A DNA stretch of 64,000 bases from Flaviflagellibacter sp963786225 (GCA_963786225.1 CAWAYQ010000022.1:58638-122637); one strand, 5' to 3'. Positions 49,717 through 60,080 are shown, counted from the stretch's first letter. Numbers and translations: made by a program. Notes: generated by a model from the sequence alone, not told the origin.

Positions 49717-50904
49717 ATGCCCGCCCAGCGTTTCAGGCTGCGGGCCGGCAAGATTCAGATGATTTTGACCAGCACACTTTCGGGTTTCCGGGCGCCGGCG
49801 GTCATCCCGGTGTTCCTGATAACGGGCGCTCTGGGCAGCGGAAAGACGACGCTGCTTCGGGAAATGCTGGCTTGTCCCGACATGCAGGACACGGCCCTGA
49901 TCATCAACGAATTCGGCGCCATCGGCCTCGATCAGATGCTGGTGCAATCGGCGATCGAGAACATCCTTCTCATGGAGGACGGCTGCCTCTGCTGTTCGAT
50001 CCGGGGCGACCTCATCGATACGATCGGCGGACTGTTCGCCAGAATGGAACTCGGCGAAATCCCCTGTTTCGGACGCATTATCATCGAGACGACGGGCCTC
50101 GCCGATCCGGGACAGATCATCCAGGATCTTGTCACCGCGCGCGGTGTCGCAAACCGCATCAGGCTGGCGAAGGTCGTCACCACGGTCGACGGCGTTCTCG
50201 GCCTCTCGCAGCTCGATCAGAATGAAGAAGTGGTCCAGCAGGTCATTCACGCCGACCTGTGCATGATCACCAAGTGCGACCTGATAGATGGCGAGACGCT
50301 CAGCGTCCTCACCAGAGCCATCTCCGGGTTCAACCCCACGGCGGAGATCGTGCGCTCGAACGATCCGGGGAGCCGAACCGGCCGGGTGCTCGCCGAGACG
50401 CAGTGGAAGAAATCCCGGCCAGCGGGCGGCACCGGCATTCGCTGCGACGGCGGCGAGGATTGCGATCACGGCTCCGGCTGCAATCTCGCGCATGCGGGTT
50501 TGGCAAACCTCGCATCGAGAACCTCGGTCCACCAGGCGGTGCAGAGTTGGTCGATCCGGCACGGCGCGCCCCTCGCCTGGCCGAACGTGCGTGAATGGCT
50601 CGATGCGCTATATTCAATGCGGCCGGCGAATGTCCTCCGAATGAAGGGGATTCTGCATCTGGAGGGGGAGACAAAGCCGGTCGTGATTCAAGGCGTCGGC
50701 GCCATGATCAACGATATCGCGCGGCTGCAAGACTGGCCCGGGCCTCGACCCGGCTCCGAAATCGTTGTCATAACGAAGGACCTGGAGGCTGAGGCGGTTG
50801 GGCGATCTTTCGAAGCGATCGTCCTCGACAAGCGGTTGCCGAGCGTTGGGAGCATCAGTATCGATGGCCACGCTCCGGCCCCCACTAACGCCTTGCTCGG
50901 TTGA
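49717..50904 (+). CDS. CobW/COG0523 family metallochaperone-like GTPase
   Basis: 395 aa. Walker A GALGSGKTT is at residues 38-46; the metal-binding CxCC motif is at residues 90-93 (GCLCCSIRGDL); switch and base-recognition motifs are ETTGLADPG and ITKCDLIDG (TKCD in place of NKxD). A linker near residues 248-265 is rich in Cys and His (RCDGGEDCDHGSGCNLAHAG), a possible extra metal site. COG0523 proteins deliver Zn, Co or Fe to client enzymes. The ATG at 49717 is used; a Met at 49759 is a possible shorter start. Ten bases separate its stop from the GntR gene. Confidence 0.9.
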   Translation: MPAQRFRLRAGKIQMILTSTLSGFRAPAVIPVFLITGALGSGKTTLLREMLACPDMQDTALIINEFGAIGLDQMLVQSAIENILLMEDGCLCCSIRGDLIDTIGGLFARMELGEIPCFGRIIIETTGLADPGQIIQDLVTARGVANRIRLAKVVTTVDGVLGLSQLDQNEEVVQQVIHADLCMITKCDLIDGETLSVLTRAISGFNPTAEIVRSNDPGSRTGRVLAETQWKKSRPAGGTGIRCDGGEDCDHGSGCNLAHAGLANLASRTSVHQAVQSWSIRHGAPLAWPNVREWLDALYSMRPANVLRMKGILHLEGETKPVVIQGVGAMINDIARLQDWPGPRPGSEIVVITKDLEAEAVGRSFEAIVLDKRLPSVGSISIDGHAPAPTNALLG

Positions 50905-50914
50905 CGGATTCAAG

Positions 50915-51694
50915 ATGGCACCACGGAAGACAACCGACGCCACGGAGGAGAAGCCTTCTTCCCTCGCGGCTCTCGCGTATCAAAAGCTCCATGCAGACAT
51001 CACGAACGGCTCGCTCGCGCCTGGCCAGAAGCTGCTCGTCGCGGATCTTAACGAGCGCTACGGCATCGGCCTCAGTCCGCTTCGCGACGCGCTGAACCGG
51101 CTGTGCGCCGATGGCCTCGCGGTGAAGCGAGAGCAGAAGGGCTTTTTCGTCGCCGCTCTCGATGAAGCTGCATTTCTCGAGATCACCAATGCGCGACTCG
51201 TTCTGGAAGAAACGGCGCTGCGTCTGTCGATCGCCAATGGCGACGCGCAGTGGGAGGAGTCCGTGGTCCTGGCCTTCTACCGGCTCGCGAAAGTCGGCTC
51301 GAGGGGCGGCGCATTCATCCTGACGCCGGAATGGTCCGTTGCTCACCAGGACTTCCACGCAGTTCTTTGGGCGGCCTGCGGAAACGAATGGCTGCTGAGC
51401 TTCTGCAAGAAGCTTTACGAACAGACCACGCGCTATCGCGCACGCCGCCGCCTGCTGTTTGCGGGCAGTCCGCCGCTCCGCGAGAACATCGTCCAGGGGC
51501 ACAAGGACATCATGGAAGCCTGCATCGCGCGCAATGCCGATCTCGCGGGCGAACTTCTGGTTCAGCACTACAAGACCTCATTCGAGTTCGTAATGGGGAT
51601 CGAGTGCAAGCTCCTTGAGAATCCCCGCCGGCTTGTTCCGCTGTCCAGTGCGACGTCCGACAAGGCCAGGGCCGACGTCGTAAGTACTATCTGA
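50915..51694 (+). CDS. GntR family (FadR subfamily) transcriptional regulator
   Basis: 259 aa. N-terminal winged helix (LAALAYQKLHADITNGSLAPGQKL, then LLVADLNERYGIGLSPLRDALNRL) with the GntR helix-turn-helix. A C-terminal FCD ligand domain (about residues 110-235; HQDFHAVLWAACGNEWL and ENIVQGHKDIMEAC) has the His/Asp pattern that binds a metal plus carboxylate. FCD regulators usually repress uptake and oxidation genes for the acid they sense. The start is the ATG at 50915, 10 bp after the GTPase stop. Confidence 0.92.
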   Translation: MAPRKTTDATEEKPSSLAALAYQKLHADITNGSLAPGQKLLVADLNERYGIGLSPLRDALNRLCADGLAVKREQKGFFVAALDEAAFLEITNARLVLEETALRLSIANGDAQWEESVVLAFYRLAKVGSRGGAFILTPEWSVAHQDFHAVLWAACGNEWLLSFCKKLYEQTTRYRARRRLLFAGSPPLRENIVQGHKDIMEACIARNADLAGELLVQHYKTSFEFVMGIECKLLENPRRLVPLSSATSDKARADVVSTI

Positions 51695-51741
51695 ACGCTT
51701 CCATCTTCCCGGACTCAGCAGCCAACCAAAAAGGTACGTCC

Positions 51742-53116
51742 ATGTTTGTGTCTATCAACCCCGCCAACGGTCTTGAACTCGCACGCTACGAGGCGCATTC
51801 GGCGGCACAGGTTGACGAGGCTCTCGACCAGGCTTTCGCCGCGCAAAAGGAATGGCGCCGCCAGAAACTGGCTGTGCGCACGGCCGCGCTGCGTCGGGTC
51901 GCATCGGCGCTGCGTGCGAACAAGGAACACCTCGCCCGGCTGATCACTCAGGAGATGGGCAAGCCCATCGTCGAGGCCGAAGCTGAAGTCGAGAAGAGCG
52001 CCTGGACGTGCGACTTCTACGCCGAGCACGCCCCACGCTTTCTGTGCGATGAAATCGTGGCGAGCAATGCCACGGAAAGTCGTGTGGTCTTCGACCCGCT
52101 CGGTGTCGTCCTCGCGGTGATGCCCTGGAATTATCCGCTCTGGCAGTTCTTCCGTTTCTTCGCTCCCGCGATGGCTGCCGGCAACGGCGCCGTGCTGAAG
52201 CATGCCTCCAATGTGCCGGGCTGCGCGCTGGCGATCGAGGACATCCTCAAGCAGGCAAACGTGCCGACGGGGCTGTCGCGATCCCTGCTGATCGAGTTCG
52301 TCCCGAGTCGCAGGTCTCATCGCCGACCCGCGGATCGCCGCCGTCACCCTGACCGGTTCGACGCCGGTCGGCGCCTCGGTCGCGGCCGAAGCCGGCAGGC
52401 ATCTCAAGAAGCAGGTTCTGGAGCTCGGCGGCACCGACCCATTCATCGTCCTGGCGGATGCCGACATCGAACTGGCAGCGCAGGTCGGCGCGCGTGCCCG
52501 TTTCCAGAACGTCGGACAAAGCTGCATCGCGGCGAAGCGCTTCATCGTCGACGAAAGCGTGGCCGACGCTTTCGTCTCCGCGCTGACCAAGCATGTCGCC
52601 GCATTGAAGGTGGGCGATCCGATGGACCGAAGCACGCAGATAGGCCCGATAGCTCGGGCAGACCTGCGCGACGGCCTGCACAAGCAGGTGGAGCAATCTC
52701 TATCGGAAGGCGCGACCCTGCTGCTCGGCGGCAAGGCAGTGGACGGCCCCGGAGCCTTCTATGCGCCGACGCTGGTCGACAATGTGACGAGTGACATGAC
52801 CGCCTGCCGCGAGGAAATTTTCGGGCCGGTCGCGCCGATCATCCGCGTCAGAAATACCGAGGCGGCAATCGCGGTTGCGAACGATACCGAATACGGCCTC
52901 GGCGCGGCTCTTTGGACGCGGGACATAGCTCGCGCACACCTGCTCTCGCATGAAATCGAAGCCGGAGCGGTGTTCATAAACGGAATGGTCGGCTCCGATC
53001 CCCGGATCCCGTTCGGCGGCATCAAGAAGTCCGGGTACGGACGCGAACTCGGCGAGTTCGGCATTCGGGAATTCACGAACATCAAGACGGTCTGGGTGGG
53101 GCCTGCACAGGTGTGA
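51742..53116 (+). pseudogene. NAD(P)-dependent aldehyde dehydrogenase, frameshifted
   Basis: About 457 aa if repaired. The N-terminal half (SINPANGLELARYEAHS, QEMGKPIVEAEAEVEKSAW, VMPWNYPLWQFFRFFAPAM) is in one frame. At 52297-52298 a TT where one T is expected moves the rest to the next frame: ESSRVAGLIADPRIAAVTLTG, then the catalytic Glu in ELGGTDPF, the catalytic Cys in GQSCIAAKRF, EEIFGPVAPI and GGIKKSGYGRELGEFG. Most similar in style to succinate-semialdehyde dehydrogenases. All catalytic residues are kept, so the shift is probably an indel error. It lies 47 bp after the GntR gene. Confidence 0.9.
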
Positions 53117-53358
53117 AGCCTTGGCGTAGGGCGCCAGGGCCTCATGTGAGGGTCAAAAAAATATAAAATACCGTCTTAGTGCAAAATATTTATGAAATTT
53201 CTTAACTCGATGGAATGATCGGAGAAGATTGCCGCCACGGCGACTGCGATAGCTCGCTCGCCAAGCCGTTCGCTCAAGAACAAATCTCCCGATCGAGAGT
53301 ATCGGGGGCGTTTTAATCAGAGACCGGCAAGAAAACGCCGGCTTTTCGGGAGAAGAAT

Positions 53359-54351
53359 ATGGCCACCGTTACTCGAAAGAGCGTTGTATGTGCCCTGCTT
53401 TCGGCCGCGATGATTTCTTTGGCTCCGAGCTTTGCATCCGCTGACGATTACCCGACCAAAACGGTACGTATCATCGTGCCGGTGCCACCTGGCGGACCGA
53501 CCGACTTTATTGCACGTCTCGTTGCAGAGCGACTGAACGCGATGTGGGGCCAGCCGGTTATCGTCGAGAACAAGGCGGGCGCGACAGGCGCCATCGCCAA
53601 TGAGACGGTCTCGAACGCCTCGCCCGATGGCTACATGCTCCTGATCGGCAATGTCTCCACCAACGCCATCAACTTCGCCGCCATCCCGAAAAAGCGGGAA
53701 GGTGTGAAGCTGACACCGGTAACCAACCTCATCCAGGTTCCGGGCGTCCTTACCGCGAACGGCGGCCTGCAGGCCAACTCGGCCGAAGACCTCGTCGCGA
53801 AGATGAAGTCCGGCGAGTTGAAGGGCATCAAATTCGGATCGACGGGCATCGGCACATATTCGCAGATCGATATGCTTCGCTTCATGAAGCACAACAATCT
53901 CGAAGCGACGCACATCGCCTACAAGGGAGCGGCCCAAGCCCTGCCGGCGCTTCTCAGCAACGAAATCCAGCTGGAATTTCTGAACCTGTCGACCGGAGTC
54001 AGCCTGGTCAAGGACGGGCGCCTGAAGGCTTTCGCAACGACCTGGCCGGAGCGTGTGCCGGAGCTGCCGGATGTACCGACGCTGCGCGAACTCGGCTACG
54101 GCGACGTCGGCACGTCGGCCTGGCACGGGATGTTCGTGACGGAAGGAACGCCTCAGGCCGTCATCGACAAGATCTACGCGTCGGTCGCGTCGATCTACCA
54201 GCAGCCCGACTTCCAGAAGAAGATCGCCGACCAGTTTGCCAAGGCGACGGTCAGCAAGTCTCCGGCCGAATTCGCGACCTTCGTCGAATCCGAGATCACG
54301 CGGTGGGCCAAGCTGATCAAGGACAACGACATCAAGGTTGTCGCTGACTGA
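53359..54351 (+). CDS. TctC-type (Bug family) solute-binding receptor
   Basis: 330 aa. A signal peptide (about residues 1-28: VCALLSAAMISLAPSFASA) precedes a Bug-type receptor: YPTKTVRIIVPVPPGGPTDF, QPVIVENKAGATGAIANE and SPDGYMLLIGN, then IKFGSTGIGTYSQIDMLRF and YKGAAQALPALLS. Bug receptors bind a carboxylate through two beta-alpha loops and pass it to the TctAB permease. It is followed by tctB and tctA, forming a complete TTT system. The 240 bp upstream is AT-rich and should hold the promoter. Confidence 0.93.
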   Translation: MATVTRKSVVCALLSAAMISLAPSFASADDYPTKTVRIIVPVPPGGPTDFIARLVAERLNAMWGQPVIVENKAGATGAIANETVSNASPDGYMLLIGNVSTNAINFAAIPKKREGVKLTPVTNLIQVPGVLTANGGLQANSAEDLVAKMKSGELKGIKFGSTGIGTYSQIDMLRFMKHNNLEATHIAYKGAAQALPALLSNEIQLEFLNLSTGVSLVKDGRLKAFATTWPERVPELPDVPTLRELGYGDVGTSAWHGMFVTEGTPQAVIDKIYASVASIYQQPDFQKKIADQFAKATVSKSPAEFATFVESEITRWAKLIKDNDIKVVAD

Positions 54352-54427
54352 CGCCTCTGCACGACAAGAACGAACGACATGACCTGGGCGCCGCATCGGC
54401 GCTCAGGCATCGCTCAGGGAGAGCACC

Positions 54428-54952
54428 ATGACGATCGACACCGGTGGTCAGCGTCCAGGCGGACAGCGCCGTTATGTGAAGGACAGACCGCTTTTTCTTT
54501 CCGGTCTGATGTTTGCGGCGATCGGCATTGTGGCCCTCGCAATTGCCCGCGACTACCCCATGGGTACCGCATCGAATATGGGGCCGGGATATTTCCCGGC
54601 AGTCCTGGCGCTCGTTCTTTGCGCCATCGGCATTGCTTCGGTCGGCCTCTCGATCAAGACCGCCGAGGAACGCGACGTCCCGGAATGGCCCGCCCTCCCG
54701 GCCATCGCCATAGCGGTCGGCGTGCTCGCTTTCGGCCTGCTGGTGACACAGGCCGGTCTCGTCATCGCGTCCGCGGTCCTGCTCTGCTGTCTCAGCTACA
54801 ACCGGATCACGACGCGCCCTGTCGAATTCATAGTCCTGACCTTGGGGCTCATCGTGTTCTCCTCCCTTCTCTTCGTAAAGGCATTGGGAATTCCCCCTGC
54901 CTCTCTGGCCGTAGCCGTCGCGCAGCAAGCATCGTTAGGGAATTTTTTATGA
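54428..54952 (+). CDS. TctB-type small permease subunit
   Basis: 174 aa with four membrane helices (about residues 24-41, 51-68, 83-104 and 127-150). The central PMGTASNMGPGYFP motif is typical of TctB proteins. With TctC and TctA it forms a tripartite tricarboxylate transporter driven by cation gradients. The stop overlaps the tctA ATG (ATGA). An ATG at 54428 with GGGAGAG upstream is used. Confidence 0.9.
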   Translation: MTIDTGGQRPGGQRRYVKDRPLFLSGLMFAAIGIVALAIARDYPMGTASNMGPGYFPAVLALVLCAIGIASVGLSIKTAEERDVPEWPALPAIAIAVGVLAFGLLVTQAGLVIASAVLLCCLSYNRITTRPVEFIVLTLGLIVFSSLLFVKALGIPPASLAVAVAQQASLGNFL

Positions 54953-56461
54953 GCGTCTTTGAGCAGCTTGCGGTCGGTTTTCAGGTCGCCCTCACCCTGG
55001 ACAATTTTGGCTACTGCCTTCTCGGCGCGGCGATTGGCACGATGGTCGGCGTATTGCCCGGCATCAGCCCGGTGACGACGATCGCGATGCTGCTGCCGAT
55101 CACCTTTCAGATCCCGGCAGTCTCAGCCCTGATCATGCTCTCCGGCATCTATTACGGTGCGCACCATGCGGGCTCCACCACCGCAATCATGCTCAACATG
55201 CCGGGCGAGCCCAGTTCCGTCGTTGTCTGCATGGACGGACATCCAATGGCCCGCCAGGGGAGGGCGGGCGTCGCTTTGTCCATCTCGGCGATAGGTTCGT
55301 TCTTCGCGGGATGTGTCGGCATCATCGTCATCACCTTCTTCTCGCCGGTCCTGTCGGATGCGGGCCTTCTTTTCGGCGCTCCCGAATACACTGCGCTCGT
55401 CGCCGTGGCGCTGATGACCGCCTCGGTCATGTCCCAGGGCTCCGCCCTGTCGACGTTCGGAATGGCGATTCTCGGCCTCCTGATCGGCACGGTGGGTACC
55501 GACGTGGGTACGGGCTTTGAACGCTTCACGTTCGACAGTACGCATCTCGCGGACGGCGTGGATTTCGTGGCGGTCGCGGTCGGCCTGTTCGCGTTTTCGG
55601 AAGTAGCGCAACATGTGAAGGCGCCGGATCGCCACAAGACGTTCGCAGTGCGCTTCTCCGAACTCTTTCCTCGCCTGAAAGACCTCAAGCAGGCGTTCCC
55701 GGCGATACTGCGCGGCACCACCCTTGGCGCCGCTTTGGGCATCCTCCCCGGAACCGGGCCGCTCGTCTCGGCGTTCACGGCCTACGCACTCGAGCGCCAG
55801 GTGGCCAAGGACAAATCGCGCTTCGGAAAAGGCGCCATCGAAGGCGTCGCCGCGCCGGAAATCGGCCGACAACGCCGCCGCCATGACCCATTTCATTCCA
55901 ATGCTGGGCCTCGGCATCCCGGCCGGCGCGGCAATGGCGATGCTGCTCGGCGCGCTCACCATCCAGGGCGTGCAGCCCGGTCCGCAGCTGATGTCGACCC
56001 ATCCCGAACTCTTCTGGGGCGTCGTGTGCAGCATGTGGATCGGCAATCTGATGCTGCTGATCCTGAACCTTCCAATGATCGGTGTGTGGATCAAACTCCT
56101 GTCCATCCCGTATCGCCTGCTCTATCCGGGCATCATTCTGTTCTGCTGCATCGGCGTCTACAGCGTTCGAAATTCGGCGTTCGACGTGCTTCTCGCGGCT
56201 GGCATCGGTCTATTCGGAATCACCGCCAGGCAGTTCAACTGCTCGCCCGCACCGCTTGTGCTCGGACTTATCCTAGGGCCGATCCTCGAGGAGAACTTCC
56301 GCCGCTCGCTGACCCTCTCGAACGGGGATCCCACGATCTTCCTCACCCATCCGATCTCCGCCGGCCTCCTCGTTCTCTTCGTGGTGTTCGCCTTTGCGGT
56401 GACCATGTCGGGAGCGCGGGGCCGGAAGCAGGCGATCGAGCACGAAGCCGAAGCGGTCTGA
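54949..56461 (+). pseudogene. TctA-type large permease subunit, frameshifted
   Basis: About 503 aa if repaired, with twelve membrane helices. The N-terminal half has the family motif GTMVGVLPGISPVTTIAMLLP and ALIMLSGIYYGAHHAGSTTA. At 55859-55861 GAAA stands where GAA is expected, shifting out of IEGVAAPE and into SADNAAAMTHFIPMLGLGIP, the standard continuation. The second half then has GALTIQGVQPGPQL and GPILEENFRRSL. Both halves are otherwise intact, so an indel error is likely. It completes the first TctCBA operon. Confidence 0.9.
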
Positions 56462-56592
56462 TGCGTTCCAACAGCTTCCCGCGAAGGAGGCGGGATCCTT
56501 GTGAATCTCAGGCCGCCCCGGCGCCCGTGTCTGCAGTGGCAGCAGCGCCACTCGTGACGACTGCTATGACTGCCGGTCCGTTCGTCGATCAG

Positions 56593-56639
56593 CCGGGAAC
56601 GATTTCCCGCCGCCCGGGGCTCAAATCGGCTCCTGGAAA
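56593..56639 (+). repeat. Direct repeat copy 2, 47 bp
   Basis: The same sequence as 45956-46000, with two extra bases and about three differences, in the same orientation. It lies in the 180-bp gap between tctA and the end of the diguanylate cyclase gene. Confidence 0.8.
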
Positions 56640-56641
56640 AT

Positions 56642-57826
56642 TCAGAAGGCGAGGCCGCTCGCTCTGGGGACCACCAAACGACAGAACGCCGTATCCTCCG
56701 TTCGTGTCTGATTTCGGCCGCTGAGTTTGGCGGAGTAGAGCGCCCGGTCCGCGGCCGACATCAAGGCATCGAAACGGGCGCTATCGGCCGGCATCGCGGC
56801 AAGACCGATGCTGACGGTCACGTCGATCCTCACCTGACCGAACATAATCGGCTGCGCCGCAAGCGTGGCTCGCACACGCTCCGCGACTGCCGCCGCCTCG
56901 GCGGCGTGGCTCACGGGCAAGATCGCCGCAAATTCCTCGCCGCCCAGCCTGCCGAAGGCGTCGTCCTGGCGAAGGCATGCGGTCGCCAGCCGGGCGAAGC
57001 TGGCCAGTGCTGCGTCTCCAGCCAGATGGCCGTGGCGGTCATTGACCTGCTTGAAATGATCGAGATCGAAGGCCAGCAGGGCTATCGAGCCACTGGTTCC
57101 GCGGTGCGCCGCGACCATGTCGTCGAACCGTTCGATCAGGCCGCGCCTGTTCAGCACATGCGTGAGCGGATCGGTATATGCGAGCAAGCGCAGTCTATCC
57201 TCCGCGCGCTCCATGACGAGTTTGCCGCCATAGATCACCACCAGGGTCAATGCGATCAAGGCTGTCACGCTCGCGATTGAAGCGTAGGGGTAGGTCAGCA
57301 GATCGGAGGGCGGAAAGACCAGTACGACCACAGCGGATGTGAGCTTATTGGCGGCGTGGAAGAGGAAGATGAACGCCAGCGGACGCCGCGCAGCCGACTT
57401 GTCACTCCACCCGGGCCAGAACAGGATCGCCAGTGTCCCGAAGCCGATCGCCGCGGCCACATTGAACAGTGACATGCGCATGGCCAAGCTTTCGCGGATC
57501 TGCGGTACGCACATGCCCACGACCCACACCAGCGCCGGCACCAAGACCCAGAGCCGGACCGGACGCCCACGAAAGACCTGAACGCCCGCAATCCAGCAGC
57601 CTACTCCGCCGAGGAGAACCGCATTTGCGATCTCGATCGAGAGGACATCCGGCACATGTCCCCGCGCCGCGAGCAAAGCGGTGCTCAGCGCCGCGGCTGC
57701 GAACCCACCCGCCCACCATATACCCGCGCTGAAGCCACGGTCCCGCCAATAAACAACGAGCAAGAACGCCGCGATCGTGATGAGCACGGACGAGCAAAGA
57801 ACGAGGGCGGTTGAGAAATCGAGCAA
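56642..57826 (-). CDS. Membrane-bound diguanylate cyclase
   Basis: 394 aa with six or seven membrane helices in the first ~215 residues. A GGDEF domain follows: YTDPLTHVLNRRGLIERFDD, FDLDHFKQVNDRHGHLAGD, the active site GGEEF and TVSIGLAAMP. An inhibitory-site RQDD lies five residues before GGEEF, so product inhibition by c-di-GMP is expected. The enzyme makes c-di-GMP from GTP. It is convergent with the tctA gene and divergent from the MFS gene; a link to the transport cluster is not shown. Confidence 0.92.
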   Translation of the reverse strand: MLDFSTALVLCSSVLITIAAFLLVVYWRDRGFSAGIWWAGGFAAAALSTALLAARGHVPDVLSIEIANAVLLGGVGCWIAGVQVFRGRPVRLWVLVPALVWVVGMCVPQIRESLAMRMSLFNVAAAIGFGTLAILFWPGWSDKSAARRPLAFIFLFHAANKLTSAVVVLVFPPSDLLTYPYASIASVTALIALTLVVIYGGKLVMERAEDRLRLLAYTDPLTHVLNRRGLIERFDDMVAAHRGTSGSIALLAFDLDHFKQVNDRHGHLAGDAALASFARLATACLRQDDAFGRLGGEEFAAILPVSHAAEAAAVAERVRATLAAQPIMFGQVRIDVTVSIGLAAMPADSARFDALMSAADRALYSAKLSGRNQTRTEDTAFCRLVVPRASGLAF

Positions 57827-58095
57827 GGCTTTGTCCGAAGAATCGCGCTTCCGAAGATGAAGATAAACTACAGCGTGCTTAGCGGGTCGTTACGGTTGGT
57901 GTGAGGTAATTCTTAAAATTTTGCCGGATCGTGTGGCCGTCGACCGGGCCGACTGCGCTCGAAGCCCCGGACGCTGCTCGTTGGTTCAGCGCGGCCGGGT
58001 CGGCGTCTGCTGCCTGCTGCCGGAAAACTGTTAGCCATTCCAAGCGGAACAGGTTGGTTGCCGGCGGGTTCCAGTCTCGAGGAGCTTCTCCGAGA

Positions 58096-59571
58096 ATGCC
58101 CAGAATCATGTGGCGCTACACCTCCGTCCTGAACGACCGACCCGCAGGGTCCACCCCGGACATCGTCGAAACCCGTGTACCCGCACGTCTTGAGCGGCTG
58201 CCTTGGGGCCGGTTCCATACCTTGGTCGTCATTGCCCTCGGGGTCACCTGGATTCTGGACGGCCTGGAGGTGACGCTCGCCGGTTCCTTGGCCGGGGCGC
58301 TGAAGGAAAGCCCGGTGCTCGCCATGAGCAATGCCGACGTGGGGCTCGCCGCGAGCGCCTATCTCCTCGGCGCGGTGCTCGGCGCTCTCGGATTTGGCTG
58401 GCTCACGGACCGGCTCGGCAGAAAGAAGCTCTTCTTCATCACGCTTACGGTCTACATCATCGCCACTGCGGCGACGGCCTTCTCCTGGAATGTGTGGAGC
58501 TTCGTCGTCTTCCGCTTCCTCACCGGCGCGGGCATCGGCGGCGAATACACCGCCATCAACTCCACCATCCAGGAGCTCATCCCCGCCCGCTATCGCGGCC
58601 GCACCGACCTCATGATCAACGGCAGCTTCTGGGTTGGTGCCGCTCTCGGCGCCGTGGGCTCGCTGGTCCTGCTCGATCCCGCGGTCATCAATCCCGAACG
58701 CGGCTGGCGCCTGGCCTTCTTCATTGGCGCCGCGCTCGGCCTCTTGATCCTGGTGCTGCGTTCATGGCTACCGGAAAGTCCGCGCTGGCTGATGACGCAT
58801 GGTCGCGCGGAGGAAGCGGAGAGCGTCGTCGCGCGCATCGAGGCGGGATGGCCCGACACCCCCTTACGTGATCCCGACGGCCCGCCGATCCGCGTCCGCC
58901 CACGCACCCACACGCCCATGAAGGAAGCGCTCACCGCGATCTTCGTGACGAACCCCAGACGTGCCTTTGTCGGCCTGACGCTGATGGCCTCGCAGGCGTT
59001 CTTCTACAACGCGATCTTCTTCACCTACGCCCTGGTCCTGATGGAATTCTATGGCGTGCCATCCGCCAATATCGGCTGGTACATCCTGCCTTTCGCTGCC
59101 GGCAATTTCCTCGGCCCCGTTCTGCTTGGCCATTTGTTCGACACGATCGGCCGGCGCATCATGATCGCCGGGACATACGCCCTGTCCGGCCTGCTGCTGA
59201 CCCTGACCGGGCTTCTGTTCGTCAACGGCTTGCTCTCGGCCTTTTCGCAGACGCTCTGCTGGTCGGTGATCTTCTTCTTCGCCTCCTGCGCGGCGAGTTC
59301 GGCCTATCTCACGGTCGGCGAAACCTTCCCGCTGGAAGTCCGCGCACTGGCCATCGCCATCTTCTATGCGATCGGAACCGGCGTCGGCGGCGTCGCGGGG
59401 CCGGCAGTGTTCGCCTGGCTGGTCGAGACCGGATCGCGCGAGGCGGTGTTCCTCGGCTATGCCTTCGGTTCGGCGCTCATGCTATTCGCGGCCGCCGTCA
59501 TGTGGCGCTGGGGCGTCGCGGCCGAGCGGAAGCCGTTGGAGAGCGTCGCGCGGCCGCTCGCGCTGGAATAG
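58096..59571 (+). CDS. MFS carboxylate-type transporter
   Basis: 491 aa from the ATG at 58096 (an ATG at 58108 is equally possible). There are twelve membrane helices. Conserved loops are WLTDRLGRKKLFFIT (between helices 2 and 3, the MFS A-motif), RFLTGAGIGGEYTAINSTI, PARYRGRTDLMINGSFW and the pattern SWLPESPRWL, typical of sugar-porter/aromatic or dicarboxylate MFS permeases. The substrate is unknown. Its promoter would be in the 269-bp region shared with the diguanylate cyclase gene. Confidence 0.9.
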   Translation: MPRIMWRYTSVLNDRPAGSTPDIVETRVPARLERLPWGRFHTLVVIALGVTWILDGLEVTLAGSLAGALKESPVLAMSNADVGLAASAYLLGAVLGALGFGWLTDRLGRKKLFFITLTVYIIATAATAFSWNVWSFVVFRFLTGAGIGGEYTAINSTIQELIPARYRGRTDLMINGSFWVGAALGAVGSLVLLDPAVINPERGWRLAFFIGAALGLLILVLRSWLPESPRWLMTHGRAEEAESVVARIEAGWPDTPLRDPDGPPIRVRPRTHTPMKEALTAIFVTNPRRAFVGLTLMASQAFFYNAIFFTYALVLMEFYGVPSANIGWYILPFAAGNFLGPVLLGHLFDTIGRRIMIAGTYALSGLLLTLTGLLFVNGLLSAFSQTLCWSVIFFFASCAASSAYLTVGETFPLEVRALAIAIFYAIGTGVGGVAGPAVFAWLVETGSREAVFLGYAFGSALMLFAAAVMWRWGVAAERKPLESVARPLALE

Positions 59572-59627
59572 CGGCCCCCTCGGGATCCTGAAAAGGCGGA
59601 AACACGCTAGTGCCCGAGGGTTTCCGA

Positions 59628-60080
59628 TCAGGTGGCCTCTTTCGGGGTCAATATCTTCCAAACGCCCTCGGCGGTTGCGACGATACGGGTTCCCACCGTC
59701 AATGTCGCGCGCATGAAAGCGAGAGTGCGCGTCATCCGTACGATCTCGCAATCGGCCTCGACGAACTCGCCGATATTGACCGACGAGACATAGTGCATGC
59801 TGAGTTCGATCGTCGCCGTCCTGATGTCGGACCTGCCCTGGCGCGCGGCCGTGCCGAGCGACCTGTCGGCGAAGGCCGCAAGCATTCCGCCGTGGATCAC
59901 ACCATTCCTGTTCTCGTGCTTGTCGCTCGCCAAAAATCCACAACGCGTCCTCTTGTCGTGGGTCTTGAACAGAACCGGCCCGATAAGACCGATGAAGCCT
60001 TTGTTTTCGAAAGGCTCCCAGCCCTTCGCCACGAGCTCGTCGATGTTCGGCGATGTGGCGGCATCCATATTAAAGGTCAT
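59628..60080 (-). CDS. PaaI-type hotdog thioesterase
   Basis: 150 aa with the hotdog-fold motif NGVIHGGMLAAFADRSLG, TIELSMHYVSSVNIGEFVEA and MRATLTVGTRIVATAEGVW. PaaI-like enzymes hydrolyse acyl-CoA thioesters to protect the CoA pool. The start ATG at 60080 overlaps the tctA stop (ATGA), so the thioesterase is translated with the second transporter, an unusual link suggesting the transported acid passes through a CoA ester. This link is inferred from position. Confidence 0.87.
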   Translation of the reverse strand: MTFNMDAATSPNIDELVAKGWEPFENKGFIGLIGPVLFKTHDKRTRCGFLASDKHENRNGVIHGGMLAAFADRSLGTAARQGRSDIRTATIELSMHYVSSVNIGEFVEADCEIVRMTRTLAFMRATLTVGTRIVATAEGVWKILTPKEAT

